A stretch of 15,115 nucleotides of DNA from Deltaproteobacteria bacterium. Lineage in GTDB: Bacteria > Myxococcota_A > UBA9042 > DTJE01. The stretch is from assembly GCA_016784945.1 (NCBI GenBank), contig JADHTP010000048.1, forward strand, positions 1-15,115, in the 5' to 3' direction. Positions 9,201 through 14,529 of the stretch are shown here, piece by piece. The notes beneath the pieces are model-generated. The model had not been told where the DNA came from. It ran no database searches and saw nothing but the letters and a program-made list of their open reading frames with translations. Positions within the stretch are counted from its first letter, which is position 1. The number at the start of each line of letters is the position of its first letter. A program made the translations under genes and the position numbers.

Positions 9201-11445
9201 GGGGGTCTTCGTCCTGGCAGTCGCCCGATTGCAGAGCCGTGTAGTCACCGACCCCGGCACACAGACACTGGCTCTGGGATGTGCCGTAGCCGTCCTTGTC
9301 GAGGTCCTGGTAGAAGGCGAGGCACTCCAGGGCGTCCTTGTCGTCGGTCTTGCCGTCACAGTTGTCGTCGATCCCGTTGCAGGTCTCGTCCTGGCCGTTG
9401 TGGACGTCGGGATTCTCGGGTTCGCAGTCCGTGTCGTTCGGGTCCAGGTCGCCGTCGATGTCCAGGTCGCACACATCGCCGATGTCGTCGAAGTCCATGT
9501 CGGCCTGGTCGGGGTTGGAGATGACCGGGCAGTTGTCCGCGGGATCGGGCTGTGGGCACTCGGGGTTGTCGTTGAAGAAGCCGTCCCCGTCGATGTCGCA
9601 GTCGCACACGTCGCCCTGGCCGTCGATGTCCATGTCAGCCTGGTCGGGATTGGCTTCCCATGCACAGTTGTCGTCGCCGTTGGGGATCCCGTCCCCGTCC
9701 CAGTCGAATTCGCAGGCGTCGCCCACACCGTTGCTGTTCAGGTCGGTCTGGTCGGGATTGTAGGTGCCGGGGCAGTTGTCCGCGTCGTTGGCGATGTCGT
9801 CGCCGTCCTTGTCCGAGTCGCAAAGATCGCCCAGGTCGTCTCCGTCGAGGTCTTCCTGTCCCGGATTTGCGATGAAGGGACAGTTGTCGTCCTCGTCGGG
9901 GACACCGTCGTTGTCGTCGTCGGGGTCGCAGACGTCGCCGATGGCATCGTTTTCGTTGTCCTCCTGGTCCGGGTTGGGCGTTTCGGGACAGTTGTCCAGG
10001 GGATTCAGGATGCCGTCACCGTCCATGTCGCCGTCACACACGTCGCCGATGCCGTTGTCGTTGGCGTCTTCCTGGCCGGGATTCGGGAGGTAGGCGCAAT
10101 TGTCCGCGGGTTCGGGATCGGGGCAGTTCGGGTTGATGTTGTCGACTCCGTCACCGTCGATGTCGCAGTCGCACACGTCACCCAGGCCGTCCTGGTCCGT
10201 GTCGTTGAGGTCGAGGCTCAGCACGAAGGGGCAGTTGTCCACCAGGTCCGGGATTCCATCGTTGTCGTCGTCGGGGTCGCAGACGTCGCCCTGGTCGTCA
10301 CCGTCATTGTCTTCCTGCCCCGGGTTGTTCACCAGCGGGCAGTTGTCCTTGGGGTTGGGCACCGGGCAGCCCAGGGCCTCGTTCGGGATGCTGTCGCCGT
10401 CGGCGTCACAGTCCACGCAGTCGGCGATCCCGTCTTCATCCTGGTCCGACGAGCCCTCGTCGATGTCACCGTCGCAGTTGTCGTCCTTGCCGTTGCATAC
10501 TTCGATGGACGGATAGAGGCCCTCGCACTTCTCTTCACCGGCCACGCACAGGGTGGATCCCGTGCAGGTGCCGTGCTCGTTGGTCAGGGAACACTCCTGG
10601 GACGGGACGTCTTCGTCGGTCTTCCCGTCGCAGTCGTCGTCCAGGGTGTTGCAGGCCTCCACGGACGGGACCGTCGCGTCGCATTCAGCATCGCAGGTCC
10701 TCACGCCGAAGCAGGATCCGAGTTCGTTTTCGATCCAGCAGTAGGTTTCGTCCCCCTGGTCTATGTACTTGTCGGTGCAGGGGCACTCGCCATCATCGGG
10801 CAGGCACTGCTTCAGGGGCTCGCGTTCGTCGCCCATTTCCACGCAGGTGAAACCGTCCGGGCAGCCCTGGTTGTCCTCACACTGGATGCCGCAGAATGCG
10901 CCCAGCGGGCCCAGTTCCACGCACAGGGACTTGCCGGCGGCCCAGTCGTAGCTGCAGTCACCGTCGACCTTGCAGGGCTTGCAGAGCCTGGCGCCCGGGT
11001 CCACGCATACGTACAGGGCGTCGGGGTGAATGGCGATGAGGGTGCACGTCCAACCCTGGGGGCAGGACTCGGCCGTGTCGCAGGGCGAGGCGCACTGGCC
11101 ACCGTACATGGTTTCAACGCAGAAACCGCTGAAGCATTCGCCGTTGTCCTTGCAGGGACACCCAATTCCCCCGGGACAGGGATCCGCGCCTTCGTCCGCC
11201 GAGAGTCCGTCGTCCGTTCCGCCCTCATCGGTGACCTCGGGGACATCGGGGGCATCGACGGTTTCCATGCCGGCATCGGTCGTGTCGGCCAGGTCGACCG
11301 GACCCGGATCCGCGATATCGGTGCCCACGGGGATATCCTGGTCGATTCCATCGGTGACTCCGCCGTCGGTGGTCACGCCACCGCCGCCACAGGACAGTAT
11401 GGCTACCAGGAGAAACGAAAACGACAGCTTGAAGCAGGAAGTCAT
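3244..11445 (-). CDS. Giant Asp/Cys-rich lipoprotein with TSP3 and 28 MopE-like repeats
   Basis: A 2733-residue protein. Residues 1-19 are a lipoprotein signal (hydrophobic FLLVAILS then Cys19, Gly at +2). Residues 20-89 are an Asp/Thr/Pro/Gly linker. Residues about 96-214 hold two related Cys-rich modules, each ending in CP(Q/D)G(W/F)TC. Residues about 236-333 hold two hybrid modules ending in CN..DD.CDG..DE. Residues 334-672 hold eight thrombospondin type 3 repeats (D.D.DG...D.DNCP...NP.Q.D...GD.CD). Residues 673-2632 hold 28 MopE-like repeats averaging 70 residues. Residues 2633-2733 form a Trp/Cys-rich end domain with 14 Cys. TSP3 repeats bind calcium; the MopE-like motif is annotated as metal-binding. 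A surface-displayed or exported calcium-dependent structural or adhesive protein is my inference. Histidines are scarce in the repeats, so copper binding as in Methylococcus MopE should not be assumed. The ATG has an AGAGGG site 7 bases upstream and lies about 30 bases from a strong promoter. It is the first gene of a three-gene leftward set. Confidence 0.93.
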   Translation of the reverse strand: MTSCFKLSFSFLLVAILSCGGGGVTTDGGVTDGIDQDIPVGTDIADPGPVDLADTTDAGMETVDAPDVPEVTDEGGTDDGLSADEGADPCPGGIGCPCKDNGECFSGFCVETMYGGQCASPCDTAESCPQGWTCTLIAIHPDALYVCVDPGARLCKPCKVDGDCSYDWAAGKSLCVELGPLGAFCGIQCEDNQGCPDGFTCVEMGDEREPLKQCLPDDGECPCTDKYIDQGDETYCWIENELGSCFGVRTCDAECDATVPSVEACNTLDDDCDGKTDEDVPSQECSLTNEHGTCTGSTLCVAGEEKCEGLYPSIEVCNGKDDNCDGDIDEGSSDQDEDGIADCVDCDADGDSIPNEALGCPVPNPKDNCPLVNNPGQEDNDGDDQGDVCDPDDDNDGIPDLVDNCPFVLSLDLNDTDQDGLGDVCDCDIDGDGVDNINPNCPDPEPADNCAYLPNPGQEDANDNGIGDVCDGDMDGDGILNPLDNCPETPNPDQEDNENDAIGDVCDPDDDNDGVPDEDDNCPFIANPGQEDLDGDDLGDLCDSDKDGDDIANDADNCPGTYNPDQTDLNSNGVGDACEFDWDGDGIPNGDDNCAWEANPDQADMDIDGQGDVCDCDIDGDGFFNDNPECPQPDPADNCPVISNPDQADMDFDDIGDVCDLDIDGDLDPNDTDCEPENPDVHNGQDETCNGIDDNCDGKTDDKDALECLAFYQDLDKDGYGTSQSQCLCAGVGDYTALQSGDCQDEDPQVNPGVAEKCSEKDDDCDGATDEEEAVGCTAYYRDVDGDTYGLTQDKKCLCDPMFPYSTTQFGDCDDTDATAYPGAIEKCNQRDDNCDGQVDEENAFGCTTFFLDDDDGFGLATMPKCLCTGAVPYDAFTAGDCDDGDPDVNPLADEQCNGKDDDCNGATDEDFAVGCTVYYLDADRDGYGIPGSSQCKCGPEAPYDSTNPDDCNDKNADVHPDAAEICNDLDDDCDGATDEQDAMGCSPFYLDNDGDGFGLQDDSRCLCAASGQYSAPVGGDCNDLNKNIYPDANETCNGKDDDCDGDVDEAGSQGCLTFYLDSDEDSYGLTLDTQCLCAPEGQYTAATGGDCDDGDATTSPGSPEGCTGKDDDCDGKTDEEGADDCTTYYYDGDLDDWGVNDSKCLCAGKVPYVALVAGDCNDNDFLVKPGGVEACNSKDDDCDGAVDEEDALDCATYFYDNDSDFFGLTQNTKCLCQSTGKFSAGVGGDCNDNDSTVYPGATEKCNDADDNCDDTADEEGAIGCDTWYLDNDTDTFGATGQWKCLCIAEGLYNAGKGGDCDDNDGAIYPGSVEVCLNGSDDDCDGKIDEVGCQGCIDFFRDVDDDGYGVDGDTQCLSAPEGHYTATVGGDCKDNDGGVNPAAQEACNGKDDDCDGNVDDENALNCSTYFMDNDTDGFGDPNDSRCLCTAEGKYTTGVANDCNDYDLLVFPGAAESCNGKDDDCDGDIDEENAVGCSTWYKDADDDTYGKATDVKCLCAAAGDYTAVQGGDCNDDDPLAFPGSLEVCANGEDEDCDGQVDEEDCQGCTTYFLDVDVDTWGVSTNTRCLSAPIGSHTATKGGDCADGDAAVNPDATEACNGKDDDCDGDVDEEDASDCDTWFRDNDGDGHGDPALSKCLCAPAGKYTAALGDDCNDNDNAVKPGAVEACNGKDDDCDGNVDEEDATGCGILYLDVDGDLFGLTAQTRCLCTVDGAYTATQGGDCDDGDGAINPGADEVCGNSKDDDCDGGTDEAGCTGCTTYFLDVDDDTWGVSGNTQCLSAPGAGGFPDHTATVGGDCADGDGAVNPVATEACNGKDDDCDGNVDEEDATGCGTYFYDNDIDTYGLTGDSKCLCAAAGKYTAGQGTDCDDADPTVNPAATEACNGKDDDCDTDIDEANATGCTVFFYDNDADTYGDVTDAMCLCAATGKYTTGQAGDCDDDNAAINPDAAEACLNGKDDDCDGEIDEPGCQGCTTFYLDVDDDTWGVTTSTQCLSAATGDYTATKGGDCADGDTAVNPDAVEDCNGKDDDCDGFVDEEDALNCATYFFDNDTDDFGVTTDFKCLCAATGKYTAGVGGDCNDNDSATNPSASESCNGNDDDCDGEVDELGSSNCALFYLDGDGDDYGVNGDTQCLCAAATPYRAVAGGDCDDGDGTVYPGASEACNGEDDNCNGQTDEAGAVGCSIFYKDLDDDDYGVTADTQCLCAESGLYRATVGGDCQDGDGNIHPGAEEICNNKDDDCNNETDEEGATNCNLYYFDNDGDSFGTGQSKCLCSAEGKYSAGTPGDCDDSDGSVFPGALEVCNGHDDDCDTVTDEENAQGCAPKYFDGDVDGWGVTGNSKCLCAADGNYSADVAGDCDDGDGAVNPGAQEVCNGKNDDCDTETDEANATGCSIFYYDFDNDTWGTAQSACLCAASGYYRTAQTGDCLDSNPAVHPGAVETCNGLDDDCNGSTDGENAGGCTTYYYNNDGDSFGIAANKCYCTPTGKYTAELTVDCDDNDQNVFPGATEVCNGKDDDCDGQTDEENATNCADYYYDYDNDNWGINASKCLCAADGMWRAGDPVDCDDNDGTVNPAATEACNGKDDDCDGQTDEEGATGCTQYYYDGDGDGFGSSQWKCLCSTSGNYTATVSGDCCDQDNKAKPNQTDWYTSTNACGSWDYNCSNNTDYQYTASGGGCDAWGVGNGCGLNTGWSGARANCGQTKAYVTGGCGYCCFLWTCCCDPSSPNRTQGCH
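3247..3549 (-). other. Cys/Trp-rich C-terminal domain of the giant lipoprotein
   Basis: Codes for residues 2633-2733. It opens with a modified repeat start (DCCDQD instead of DCDDxD) and then NQTDWY, GSWDYNC, GCGLNTGWSG, ARANCG, GCGYCC and TCCCD, with 14 Cys in 101 residues. The order of the WDYNC, GW and CG motifs recalls a C-terminal module I associate with extracellular repeat proteins of myxobacteria, from memory and not checked. It probably caps the array through disulfides and could serve as an outer-surface retention or sorting element; that role is inference. Confidence 0.6.
3550..9429 (-). repeat. Array of 28 MopE-like ~210-base coding repeats
   Basis: Twenty-eight in-frame units, 69-75 residues each, run from residue 673 to 2632. 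The consensus is DCDDgD..vnPgA.E.CNGKDDDCDG.tDEE.A.gC..yY.DnD.D.yG....KCLCaa.G.YtA..GG. Each unit has six Cys and three Asp-rich loops: one after the first DC, one at DDDCDG and one at D.D.D..G. Units are diverged at protein and DNA level, so this is an old array except where the higher-order block (5005-7548) shows segmental copying. Unit starts on the minus strand that I located include 9429 (1), 9222 (2), 7548 (10), 6915 (13), 6282 (16), 5637 (19), 5004 (22), 4794 (23), 4587 (24), 4377 (25), 4170 (26), 3963 (27) and 3756 (28). Confidence 0.9.
5005..7548 (-). repeat. Four-copy tandem higher-order unit of three MopE-like repeats (633 bases each)
   Basis: Repeats 10-12, 13-15, 16-18 and 19-21 form four consecutive triplets. 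They start at 7548, 6915, 6282 and 5637, with lengths of 633, 633, 645 and 633 bases; the third has a 4-residue insertion in its first repeat (APGAGGFPDHTA). The first repeat of every triplet is a distinct subtype: one residue inserted in the CNG motif (CLNG, CANG, CGNS or CLNG), an extra Cys (GCQGC, DCQGC, GCTGC, GCQGC), and CLS in place of CLC. The second repeats of triplets 2-4 share DCADGD..VNP. This pattern supports amplification of a three-repeat block. Confidence 0.85.
9430..10446 (-). repeat. Thrombospondin type 3 (TSP3) repeat block, eight units
   Basis: Codes for residues 334-672 of the giant lipoprotein. I count eight DNC-centred units, for example PDDDNDGVPDEDDNCPF followed by NPGQEDLDGDDLGDLCD. 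Two units are extended by a DIDGDG..N..P.CP.P.PADNC variant (units 3 and 8). The spacing of Asp residues and the single Cys in each half follow the calcium-binding TSP3 pattern known from bacterial outer-membrane proteins and thrombospondins. The block ends in LDIDGDLDPNDTDCEPENPD, which runs directly into the first MopE-like repeat. Confidence 0.88.
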
Positions 11446-11458
11446 AACGCGACCCTCT
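11439..11458 (-). promoter_or_regulatory. Ribosome binding site of the giant lipoprotein gene
   Basis: On the minus strand, GAGAGGG is followed by TCGCGTT and then ATG at 11445, a spacing of 7 bases. It supports this start, which is also where the lipoprotein signal peptide begins. Confidence 0.65.
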
Positions 11459-11476
11459 CATTCGACCTGAGGCCCG

Positions 11477-11506
11477 ATGATATTGATTAGGGAAGGGTTG
11501 TGTCAA
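11477..11506 (-). promoter_or_regulatory. Sigma-70-type promoter of the leftward operon
   Basis: Read on the minus strand, a perfect -35 box TTGACA (11506-11501) and a five-of-six -10 box TATCAT (11482-11477) are separated by 18 bases. Transcription would start near 11470, leaving a leader of about 25 bases before the ATG at 11445. The -35 box overlaps a small inverted repeat, GTTG-TGT-CAAC (11497-11507). This is the clearest promoter in the window. Confidence 0.75.
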
Positions 11507-11614
11507 CGACGAAGGCGCAACTCGATGCACTGCGGGATATGTCTGGAAGATGACCGGTACGGTTTCGGCGTGCACAGCGATATTTGATGAACCGGCGACG
11601 GCTCTCGGATCCTG

Positions 11615-11627
11615 CGATAGACTATCG
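11615..11627. promoter_or_regulatory. 13-base palindrome, possible operator
   Basis: CGATAG-A-CTATCG is a perfect 6-base inverted repeat around a single central base, 64 bases upstream of the rightward metallohydrolase gene. Position and symmetry fit a repressor or activator site. There is no second copy in the intergenic region and no adjacent regulator gene, so it could be chance. Confidence 0.3.
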
Positions 11628-11680
11628 GCTATGGGCGACTAGCGCTCGTTCAGTGGTAGAATATCGTTCCTTGTTTGAAC

Positions 11681-11687
11681 GGGAGGG
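11681..11687 (+). promoter_or_regulatory. Ribosome binding site fixing the start at 11692
   Basis: GGGAGGG lies 4 bases before ATG 11692 (core GGAGG with a 5-base spacing). The open frame extends back to 11584, but the upstream 36 codons lack a ribosome site and do not look like a signal peptide, while Met at 11692 begins a proper lipoprotein signal. Confidence 0.8.
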
Positions 11688-11691
11688 CCCC

Positions 11692-14508
11692 ATGAATAAG
11701 TCCTGTCTCCGATTTGCGTCCATTGCGGTGATGACGATGGCACTGGCCTGCGATACGGAGGAAACTCCAACGTCACACGACGCGGCCAAGGCCGACGTGA
11801 AGGATGTGCTGGAGGAAGTCGCCCCGGACACGGCCATGGAAACGGGCGCGGACGACATGCCCGACGTGTCCGCGGACACCGGGGACAACCCCTCGGCCGA
11901 TACGAGCGACACAGGAGAACCGCTGCCCTACCTGTCCGCACGCAAGACGGCCGTGCCCCTGGACATGGTATACGGCGACAACGCCTACGGGATCAGGGGG
12001 AAGTCCTGGGTGCTGGAAAACAGCCGGGTGCGCTTCGTCTTCCAGGACGCCGGCATATCGGTGCATCTCAACGTTTATGGGGGGAACCTGCTGGACGCCG
12101 ACCGGCGCCGCGAACCGGGCGAGGACGGCAACGACCAGTTCCGGGAGTTCTTTCCCCTGGTCGGGTTCCGCGTGAACGGGGCCGCCTCCGTCGAGGTGGT
12201 CAACGACGGGTCGGACGGAAAGAAGGCGGTGCTCCGGGTCACCGGTAATGACAAGAAGATGGGCGTCCTCGACGTCATAGACAACCTGGCGTCCGACCTG
12301 GGGGCCATCATCCGCACGGACTACATCCTCGAGCCCGACGTGCCCTGGCTCAAGGTCAGGACCGAGATCGAAAACACCAAGAACACGCCCATCGACCCTC
12401 CGATCCTGGTAGGCGATTTCGTTTCCTTCGGCGGCGCCGTCCGGGTGTTCAGGCCCGAGGGCGGGTTCACCGGCGAGCCCATCGACCTGTCGGCCCTGGT
12501 GACCACGGGCCGGGGGGCCTCCTACGGGTACACCGTGGGCACGGGCATGATCACCGTTCCCTATCAGGAACTGAATTCGGCCATCACCGTGATTGGCGGC
12601 GGAATCGCCGTGCCGGCCAAGGCGAAGGCGTCCTACGATCGGTACCTTGTGGTGGGAAAGGGAGACGTGGCCTCGGTCCTGGACTCGGTCCAGTCCCTGA
12701 GGAGCATCCAGACAGATACCCTCAGCGGCACGGTCACCGACGAGGCCGGGGGGGGGCTGGCCGGTGCCTGGATCACGGTGTTCAAGACGGGTGAAGCGGA
12801 TCCTGCGGGTGACGGCAAGGCCCTGACACAGGCCGCGACGGACTCGGGTGGCGGCTACTCCCTGGATCTTCCCCCGGGTTCCTACGACGTGGTGGCGTCG
12901 GCAGAAGGCCGGCTGCGCGTCATGAAGGAGAACGTGGACATCACCCAGTTCAACGCAAACTTCCAGATGGATGCCGCGGGCGAGGTCGGCCTGGACATCC
13001 AGGAACGGGATGAGCAGGGCGACTCCCTGGGTCACATCCCCGCCAAGGTCTCTTTTGAGTGCCTCGATGGCGGCGAAGCGCCCTGGGCCGAATTGAACGA
13101 ATCCGAAAGCCATGGACAGTGCGACGTGCTTTTCACGGCCAACGGTGGGGGCCAGTACCCCGTGAAGCCGGGGCACTACAAGGTGGTGGTGTCCCGGGGC
13201 ATCGAATACGAGTCGGTCACCATCGACGACCTGGAGGTCAAGGCCGGCGAAACCATCTGGATCGAACAGAAACTGCTTCGCAGCCTGGACACCACCGGGT
13301 ACTTGTCCGGTGACTTCCACCAGCACACCCTGGGCAGCATCGATGCGGAAGTGACCCACGTGGAGAAGGTGATCGAGAACCTGGCGGAAGGCGTGGAAGT
13401 GGCCGCCATCACCGATCACGACAACATCACGTCCTACGAGCCGGCCATCAGCAGCCTGGGGGCCTGGGACCGGATCACCTCGGTGACCGGGGACGAGGTG
13501 ACCCACGAAAGCAAGGGTCACTTCAACATGTTCCAGCCCGATGGTGAGGGTGACGCGCTGTACCCCTACCTGGGGGCCAAACTGTATTCGGGCAAGTCCA
13601 TTCCCGCCCTTCTCACCGACCTCCTGGCCATTCCCGGCGTGGAGTGGATCCAGATGAACCACCCGAGGTCCTATTCCGCCTATCTTTCCTGGATCCGGTA
13701 CGATCCCGTGGCGGGGACCAGCCTGTCCACGGAGGAGGCCATGGGCTGGGATTTCCATTCCATCGAGGTCCAGGGTTCCCTGGGAACGCCCGACATGTTC
13801 ACCGCCGAATCCGATGCGGCGATCCAGAGCCAGGCCAAGTACGGCTCCAGCGACATACCGGTGCTGAGGGACTGGTTTTCCATGCTCAACATGGGGAATC
13901 ACCTGTGCGCCATGGGTAATTCAGACTCCCACAACCGCAACGACGGCGTGGGGTACTCGCGTAATTTCCTGCGGGTGGGAACGGACAAGCCATCGGAGGT
14001 GACCTTTGCCGACCTGCTGGCCGCGGTCTTCGCACAGCGGAACGTGGTGTCCAACGGGCCGTTCCTTCGGCTCATGGTGAAGGAACCGGACAGCCCCACC
14101 TTCGTGGAAAGGATGGGGCACGCGGAAATGGTGAAGCCCGTGGGGGGCGACGTCACCGTGGACCTGACCGTGACGGCGGCATCCTGGGTGGACGTTTCCC
14201 GGATGGAGGTCTATGCCAACGGAAGGCCGCTGCACCTGATCGAAGTGGCCGGCGTTCTGCTCGAAAACGAGATCCCCGAGGACACGGACCCCTTGTGGGT
14301 GCCCATCCCCCTGCCCAACACCACGCCCACGGACGTGGAGCGGCTTCGCACCATGGTGCACCTGTATCCGAAGGTGGACACCTGGTACGTGTTCCTGGTC
14401 CGTGGCGGACAGAATCTGACGCCCGTGGGCATGGGCACGCCCTACGCCTACACCAATCCGCTGTATGTCGATGCGGACGGGGACGGCGTCTTCACCCCGC
14501 CCATGTGA
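11692..14508 (+). CDS. CehA/McbA-family PHP-type metallohydrolase, lipoprotein
   Basis: A 938-residue protein. Residues 1-20 are a lipoprotein signal ending at MALAC (Cys20, Asp at +2). Residues 21 to about 80 are an Asp/Ala/Thr-rich linker. About 80-340 is an all-beta-looking region. Residues 344-418 resemble a carboxypeptidase regulatory-like Ig fold (SGTVTDEAGG.LAGAW.TV ... GGYSLDLPPGSYDV). About 535-750 is the PHP metallohydrolase core, with DFHQH (His543, His545), ITDHD (Asp575-His576-Asp577), GDEVTH (Glu602), GHFNMF (His610), NHPR (His657) and NSDSH (Asp745, His747), a full set of plausible metal ligands. The C-terminus is beta-rich and ends in YTNPLYVDADGDGVF, typical of the CehA/McbA group. 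That group includes carbaryl hydrolase, but most members have unknown substrates, so pesticide hydrolysis should not be inferred. The enzyme is probably membrane-anchored and faces the periplasm or cell surface. It is divergent from the giant lipoprotein gene and 21 bases upstream of a CstA-type gene. Confidence 0.88.
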   Translation: MNKSCLRFASIAVMTMALACDTEETPTSHDAAKADVKDVLEEVAPDTAMETGADDMPDVSADTGDNPSADTSDTGEPLPYLSARKTAVPLDMVYGDNAYGIRGKSWVLENSRVRFVFQDAGISVHLNVYGGNLLDADRRREPGEDGNDQFREFFPLVGFRVNGAASVEVVNDGSDGKKAVLRVTGNDKKMGVLDVIDNLASDLGAIIRTDYILEPDVPWLKVRTEIENTKNTPIDPPILVGDFVSFGGAVRVFRPEGGFTGEPIDLSALVTTGRGASYGYTVGTGMITVPYQELNSAITVIGGGIAVPAKAKASYDRYLVVGKGDVASVLDSVQSLRSIQTDTLSGTVTDEAGGGLAGAWITVFKTGEADPAGDGKALTQAATDSGGGYSLDLPPGSYDVVASAEGRLRVMKENVDITQFNANFQMDAAGEVGLDIQERDEQGDSLGHIPAKVSFECLDGGEAPWAELNESESHGQCDVLFTANGGGQYPVKPGHYKVVVSRGIEYESVTIDDLEVKAGETIWIEQKLLRSLDTTGYLSGDFHQHTLGSIDAEVTHVEKVIENLAEGVEVAAITDHDNITSYEPAISSLGAWDRITSVTGDEVTHESKGHFNMFQPDGEGDALYPYLGAKLYSGKSIPALLTDLLAIPGVEWIQMNHPRSYSAYLSWIRYDPVAGTSLSTEEAMGWDFHSIEVQGSLGTPDMFTAESDAAIQSQAKYGSSDIPVLRDWFSMLNMGNHLCAMGNSDSHNRNDGVGYSRNFLRVGTDKPSEVTFADLLAAVFAQRNVVSNGPFLRLMVKEPDSPTFVERMGHAEMVKPVGGDVTVDLTVTAASWVDVSRMEVYANGRPLHLIEVAGVLLENEIPEDTDPLWVPIPLPNTTPTDVERLRTMVHLYPKVDTWYVFLVRGGQNLTPVGMGTPYAYTNPLYVDADGDGVFTPPM

Positions 14509-14529
14509 TCGACCCGGAGCAACGCGCAG

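Larger units (their letters stand above)
11446..11691. other. Divergent intergenic region
   Basis: 246 bases between the two divergent lipoprotein genes. They contain the leftward promoter at 11477-11506, a perfect 13-base palindrome at 11615-11627, and the ribosome site of the rightward gene at 11681-11687. I find no convincing -35/-10 pair for the rightward gene. TAGAAT at 11657-11662 could be a -10 but lacks a matching -35. No tRNA, riboswitch or strong hairpin was recognised. Confidence 0.6.

Noticed and set aside
3550..9429. Possible CRISPR array because of regular ~210-base periodicity
   Set aside because: Repeats are coding, in frame, diverged and much longer than CRISPR units; there are no identical short repeats with unique spacers.
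8566..11490. Plus-strand open frame of 974 codons antisense to the N-terminal half of the giant lipoprotein
   Set aside because: Same Val/Ala-rich shadow of Asp codons; it runs through the opposite-strand promoter and has no ribosome site or recognisable domain.
11657..11662. TAGAAT as a -10 box for the rightward gene
   Set aside because: No -35-like hexamer at 16-18 bases upstream (GC-rich GGCGAC-type sequence), so it is left as a weak possibility only.
11584..11691. Upstream extension of the metallohydrolase gene to a TTG/ATG at 11584-11589
   Set aside because: No ribosome site there and the 36 extra residues are charged, while the start at 11692 has GGGAGGG and begins a lipoprotein signal.
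11773..13902. Minus-strand open frame of 709 codons inside the metallohydrolase gene
   Set aside because: Antisense shadow of a gene with full PHP metal-ligand motifs and signal peptide; the translation has no recognisable domain.
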